Origin: Chimonanthus salicifolius | Lineage: Eukaryota > Streptophyta > Magnoliopsida > Laurales > Calycanthaceae | Reading direction: 5' to 3' | Length of the DNA: 64,000 nt | Assembly: GCA_013350335.1 (NCBI GenBank) | Contig: CM023540.1 | Coordinates: 22,175,175-22,239,174, forward strand | Part shown: piece after piece, positions 60,031 through 64,000 of the stretch | How the letters are laid out: every line of letters begins with the position of its first letter | Numbering within the stretch: the stretch's first letter is position 1 | Notes under the pieces: model-generated | Seen by the model: only the letters and a program-made list of their open reading frames with translations | Database searches by the model: none | Told to the model about the DNA's origin: nothing | Position numbers and translations under genes: made by a program

Positions 60031-61883
60031 GAGAGCACTTACACACACCCAGAATTCCTGCCTCTACACACCTGTTTTTGAAATTTTGAGTGAAATTACG
60101 ATTTTACCCCCCGATTTCCATTCATTCGAATGAATGCCCAGTTCATTTTGGCATTCATTCGAATGAATGCCCATGTGTAATTTCAATTTATTCGAATGAA
60201 TGGGCTGAGCAGTAACACGGAATACTGCTCAGCCCATTCATTCGAATGAATGGGCCTCATTCATTCGAATGATTCTTTCAGATCCTTCAGCTTTACAGCC
60301 GTTCATTCATTCAGCAGTAAACATAACATTATTTAAATATTTTTTTTAAAAACTTTAAACTTATTTTTTGATCACTGTATATTTCCAAAATTTCTCAAAT
60401 TTAATATCTAGACTAATTAAAATAACCTGATAAAAATACCTTAAGACTTTAAGGTCTTTTGACACTCCTAAATATTTAAAACACAGTATTTTACAAATAA
60501 GGGTATCTCTAGGCTGTATCGAAAATACATTTAGAAGTGTCAAAAGACCTTGAAGTTTTAAGGTATTTTTATCAGGTTATTTTAATTAGTCTAGATATTC
60601 AATTTGAGAAATTTTGGAAATACACAGTGCTTAAAAAATAACGGTCTATTTTTAAAACATAGACCATTATTTTTTAAGCACTGTGTATTTTCAAAATTTC
60701 TCAAATTGAATATCTAGACTAATTAAAATAACCTGATAAAAATACCTTAAGACTTCAAGGTCTTTTGACACTCCTAAATATTTAAAACACAGTATTTTAC
60801 AAATAAGGGTATCCCTAGGCTGTGTCGAAAATACATTTAGGAGTGTCAAAAGACATTGAAGTCTTAAGGTATTTTTATCAGGTTATTTTAATTAGTCTAG
60901 ATATTCAATTTGAGAAATTTTGGAAATACACAGTGCTTAAAAAATAACGGTCTATTTTTAAAGCACTGTGTATTTTCAAAATTTCTCAAATTGAATATCT
61001 AGACTAATTAAAATAACTGATAAAAATATCTTAAAACTTCAAGGTCTTTTGACACTTCCAAATGTGTTTTCGACACAGCCTAGGGATACCCTTATTTGTA
61101 AAATACTGTGTTTTAAATATTTAGGAGTGTCAAAAGACCTTAAAGTCTTAAGGTATTTTATCAGGTTATTTTAATTAGTCTAGATATTAAATTTGAGAAA
61201 TTTTGAAATACACAGTGATCAAAAAATAAGTTTAAAGTTTTAAAAGAATTTTAATGAATTTACAGTATACTGTATACTGAATGATTTGTGATGAATCATT
61301 CGAATGATTCGTGATGAATCATTCGAATGATTCGTGACTCCCTTCATGTTCGGATCTGAATCATTCGAATAATTCGTGATGAATCATTCGAATGATTCGT
61401 GACGGTCATTTCCTTCATGTTCATTCGAATGAACGAATGAACGTTCATTCATTCGAATGAATGGTCTATTCATTCGAATGAATTGATGGAATGAAGGTCA
61501 TTTTATTACTATTCATTCGAATGAATCATCCATTCATTCGAATGAATTGGGCTGAGTAGTATTCCGTGTTACTGTTCAGCCCATTCATTCGAATGAATTG
61601 AAAATACACTCTAGGATTCATTCGAATGAATCCAAAATGAACTGAGCATTCATTCGAATGTATGGAAACTGGGGGGTAAAATCATAATTTCACCCAAAAT
61701 TTTAAAAAGAGGTGTGTAGAGGCAGGAAATCCGAGTGGGTGTAAGATTCATTCGAATGAATGCCAAAATGAACTGAGCATTCATTCGAATGTATGGAAAC
61801 TGGGGGGTAAAATCATAATTTCACCCAAAATTTTAAAAAGAGGTGTGTAGAGCCAGAAAATCCAGGTGGGTGTAAGTGCTCCC
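60031..61883. mobile_element. Foldback MULE-like element B (ATTCGAAT palindromes)
   Basis: 1853 bp, flanked by a perfect 9-bp target duplication TTTTCAAAA (60022-60030 and 61884-61892), with the empty site at 47693-47701. Left terminus GAGAGCACTTACACACACCC; right terminus (reverse complemented) GGGAGCACTTACACCCACC, alignable with element A's end. The palindrome ATTCATTCGAATGAAT starts 89 nt from the left end (60120) and again 33 nt later (60153). The octamer ATTCGAAT occurs about 19 times in the element, all in the two arms. The core has three hairpin units of about 280 bp. The right arm is tandemly duplicated (about 61616-61745 and 61746-61883). No transposase ORF. Confidence 0.93.
60362..61228. 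repeat. Triple-hairpin core of element B
   Basis: Units 60362-60640, 60667-60947 and 60959-61228 each open and close with (TTTTTTAAGCACTGT / ACAGTGCTTAAAAAA)-type inverse ends and contain AAGACTTTAAGGTCTTTTGA plus its inverse. They are homologous to the two units of element A. Unit 3 has its loop inverted relative to units 1 and 2. The outermost ends (TTATTTTTTGATCACTGT / ACAGTGATCAAAAAATAA) are themselves inverse, so the core is nested. Confidence 0.88.
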
Positions 61884-61899
61884 TTTTCAAAATACTTGA

Positions 61900-62099
61900 C
61901 TAACGTATTCCAGCGATAGACACCGTCGCCCACGCCGCCGTCTTTTACTCGCATCTTTTTCTCTCTTCACATGTAAGTAGACTTGATTAACATATTCCAG
62001 CGAGACACCGTCGCCGACGCCAGCGAGACACCGTCGCCGACGCCGACGCCGACGCCGAGATCGTTTCCTCACATCTGTTGCTCTCTCTTCACATGTAAG
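61900..62099 (+). repeat. Copy-2 version of the GCCGAC leader, more repeated
   Basis: It matches 47725-47876 but with extra GCCGACGCC units and an additional CAGCGAGACACCGTCGCC step. It ends at the same donor-like CACATGTAAGTGG. Different repeat number in the two copies shows ongoing slippage. Confidence 0.75.
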
Positions 62100-63864
62100 T
62101 GGACTTGTTGCACCTAATATTCCCTGACTGGATCGTCACTGGTTTCCTTGATTTCCCTGCCATGGATATTTCTTAATCTGCCTGAAAATCTCTTTATGTT
62201 GTTCCATTATCTCTGTTTTTTCCCACCCTAAAATGGCCTGCTGGAAGAGAGTAAAGTGATGTTGAGATTCTTTTTTGGAACTTTAACCATCCATGATCCA
62301 TCTCAAAGAATCAAAATTTAAATAGTGATTCTCACTTGGGAGAAGAAATAGAATTATCCCATAGACCCAACTGCGGATGTAGCTGATAGTTTGATACTGC
62401 TGAATAATAGTCTTTTGGTTTCTGATTGTAACATATGATCATCTTGCAATCTGAATTTTTGTTTGGGGGTCGGTGGGCAACATCTACTAACTACTATCTT
62501 TTATCCTCCGAAAACCATCTTGTCATCTCATGAATTTGATAGATACCTGATTTGAACCCATTTTGAATTATACTCACCATTGGATTAAACTGAAGAACTA
62601 CAGAATGGTTAATTCTGTAGCCTTTTAAGGCCATACCTAATGTGATATATTTAAGTTTATTTTCGGTAGGCCCCCTAGCCAAGCATGGATCCAATCAATT
62701 CTCCTCGCTATCCAAGTCTCCATCAAAAAGTACTCACCAAATTGAACCAGTTCTCATTGGATAATTTCTCCACTGAATCATGGGTGGTCAGAATCAGTTG
62801 GAAACATTTAGTTTCTGTCTCACTGTATCTTTGTGGTGGCACGAAGACCTAATCAATTCTATGTAATTTCAAGCCCTATTCACAAGTGAGCAAATTGGTA
62901 TAATTATTGTAATATGGGGGTGGAGGAGGGGAGGGGGACGTCGATTGGTGGGAGTTGAGTGGGAAACGTCAACTTCCTGAGGAAATTTCTATCCCCCTGT
63001 TTGGATGAACTTTGAGCCAAAAAGCAAGCCCCATGAGAAACCAACTTACTAGAAACAGGTTGAGTTGAGTTCCCCTCTAAGGGCAAAGAGATTATATAAG
63101 ATTCCTCCTTCTCTAAGTTGTGTTCCCTAAACATTATCAAGCTCTCCACTAAAAAGAGGGTGACTAAAAAAGTAGGGGGAGGCAAAGTAGGGTTCCCTAC
63201 GTGTAGGGGAACCCTCTATCTTCAAATTCATTAAGGAGCTCCTTGTTTTTAAGTTCCCCTCATCCAAAGCACCTTGAGCGCTCTGTGTTGTGAAGGCCAT
63301 TCTTTGGGGTCCATCCAAACACAGTCTCAGTGGCTTATCTTTTACCCAAATTGCAAGTGCCAAGTCGTCTTTATGTTGTAATTCAGATGGTGATAAGAGT
63401 ATAACAACATCTGTGAACAAGAACCTTAGCATGGGCTGAGTAGAATCATTACTTTCAAAAAAAATTAACTAGTATAGATGCCAACCCCAATGAAGTTGGA
63501 TCAAGCTTTGGTGTTGATGATGATGATGAAAAGTAGCTGCATACATTATCTTGAATGGCAATTGCTTATTGGATTTGTCTGCTGTGGAACATTATCTATA
63601 AGATGCTATTTAGTAGTTTACGACTAAAACTGCTTTAGTTCTTTTTCTTCACAATCATGCATCATAAAGTATTCATGAATTTTGCCTTTAGTTTTTAACT
63701 GCCACCAGTTCTCACTGCAATCACCTTACACATTATTTAGTATGGTACTATGAACTGTAGATACAAACTGATGCTGTCACATCCATTCAGATTAATAATG
63801 TCCAATTTATACCATTCTACAACTTTTAGCTTATAAATGCACAAGACAGAAAAAAAATTCAAAA

Positions 63865-64000
63865 GGGTTGGAGTGATGGCTAGGAACCCGCCTCAGGAAA
63901 TTATAATACTGGGTTCGATTCTCACTCCACCCCAAAGGGCCACTTCCTATAGAGTTATCCGGTGTGTGTGGATAGGGAGACTTTCACATGCCTCGAGGAT
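63865..64000 (+). repeat. SINE, copy 2 of 49609 (cut by window end)
   Basis: Same A-box and B-box regions as 49609 with a few substitutions. It is present because of the segmental duplication, not an independent insertion. Confidence 0.85.

Larger units (their letters stand above)
59084..64000. repeat. Segmental duplication, copy 2 (runs past the window end)
   Basis: Second copy of 45634-49746, in the same orientation about 13.4 kb away. It carries the PPR-side promoter with telo-boxes, the GCCGAC leader, the leader-intron region, the MITE and the SINE, but no PPR coding sequence to its left. Whether a second GFA coding exon follows cannot be seen. Confidence 0.93.

Noticed and set aside
60120..61794. 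Regularly recurring ATTCATTCGAATGAAT units resembling a CRISPR array
   Set aside because: The repeats are palindromes with unequal spacing, arranged in two inverted arms of a transposon with a 9-bp target duplication, in plant nuclear DNA with no cas genes.

Overview
This is nuclear DNA from a flowering plant. It is AT-rich, its split genes have GT-AG introns (some over 1 kb), it holds a P-class PPR gene and a nepenthesin-type aspartic protease gene, and much of it is LTR, TRIM, SINE, hAT, Stowaway and MULE-like repeat. I cannot name the species or order from sequence alone. Five protein-coding loci can be supported.

Region 1 (1-13.3 kb) holds two divergent housekeeping-type genes. On the minus strand are the first five coding exons of a CPSF73-II/INTS11-type metallo-beta-lactamase RNA endonuclease (88-6286, running off the left edge). 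One of its introns carries a complete TRIM retrotransposon, and another carries an RNase H-like LINE scrap at the window edge. On the plus strand is a complete 11-exon gene for a divergent CNOT9/Rcd1-like subunit of the CCR4-NOT deadenylase (8922-13283, 419 aa).

Region 2 (13.3-43.9 kb) is mostly a gene desert filled with small transposons: several TRIM families, SINEs, hAT elements and MITEs, and a 5'-truncated LINE with a target-site duplication. It contains one intact intronless gene, a secreted aspartic protease (27035-28369, minus).

Region 3 (43.9-51.0 kb) has a 15-repeat PPR gene (minus) and a GFA/CENP-V-fold zinc protein gene (plus), arranged head to head with about 5 kb between their coding regions. 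That spacer includes a probable long leader intron of the GFA gene.

Region 4 (51-64 kb) contains a SINE interrupted by a hAT-like MITE, a hairpin MITE, and a 3.8 kb solo LTR (54561-58392, TSD GCTGT) that is itself split by a TRIM (56455-57052, TSD GTGTG). From about 59084 to the window end lies a second copy of the PPR-GFA intergenic region (copy 1 starts at about 45634).

The most striking system is a pair of foldback MULE-like transposons, one in each copy of this segmental duplication. Each has a 9-bp target-site duplication, and for each the other copy preserves the empty site. Element A (45833-46955) and element B (60031-61883) share related termini and a core of repeated roughly 280-bp hairpins. 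Both carry 16-bp perfect palindromes at the same offsets from their left ends (89 and 122 nt). The palindrome itself differs completely: AATCGATCGATCGATT in A, ATTCATTCGAATGAAT in B. Within each element all copies follow one type, which suggests a family whose subterminal cassette has been replaced in concert.
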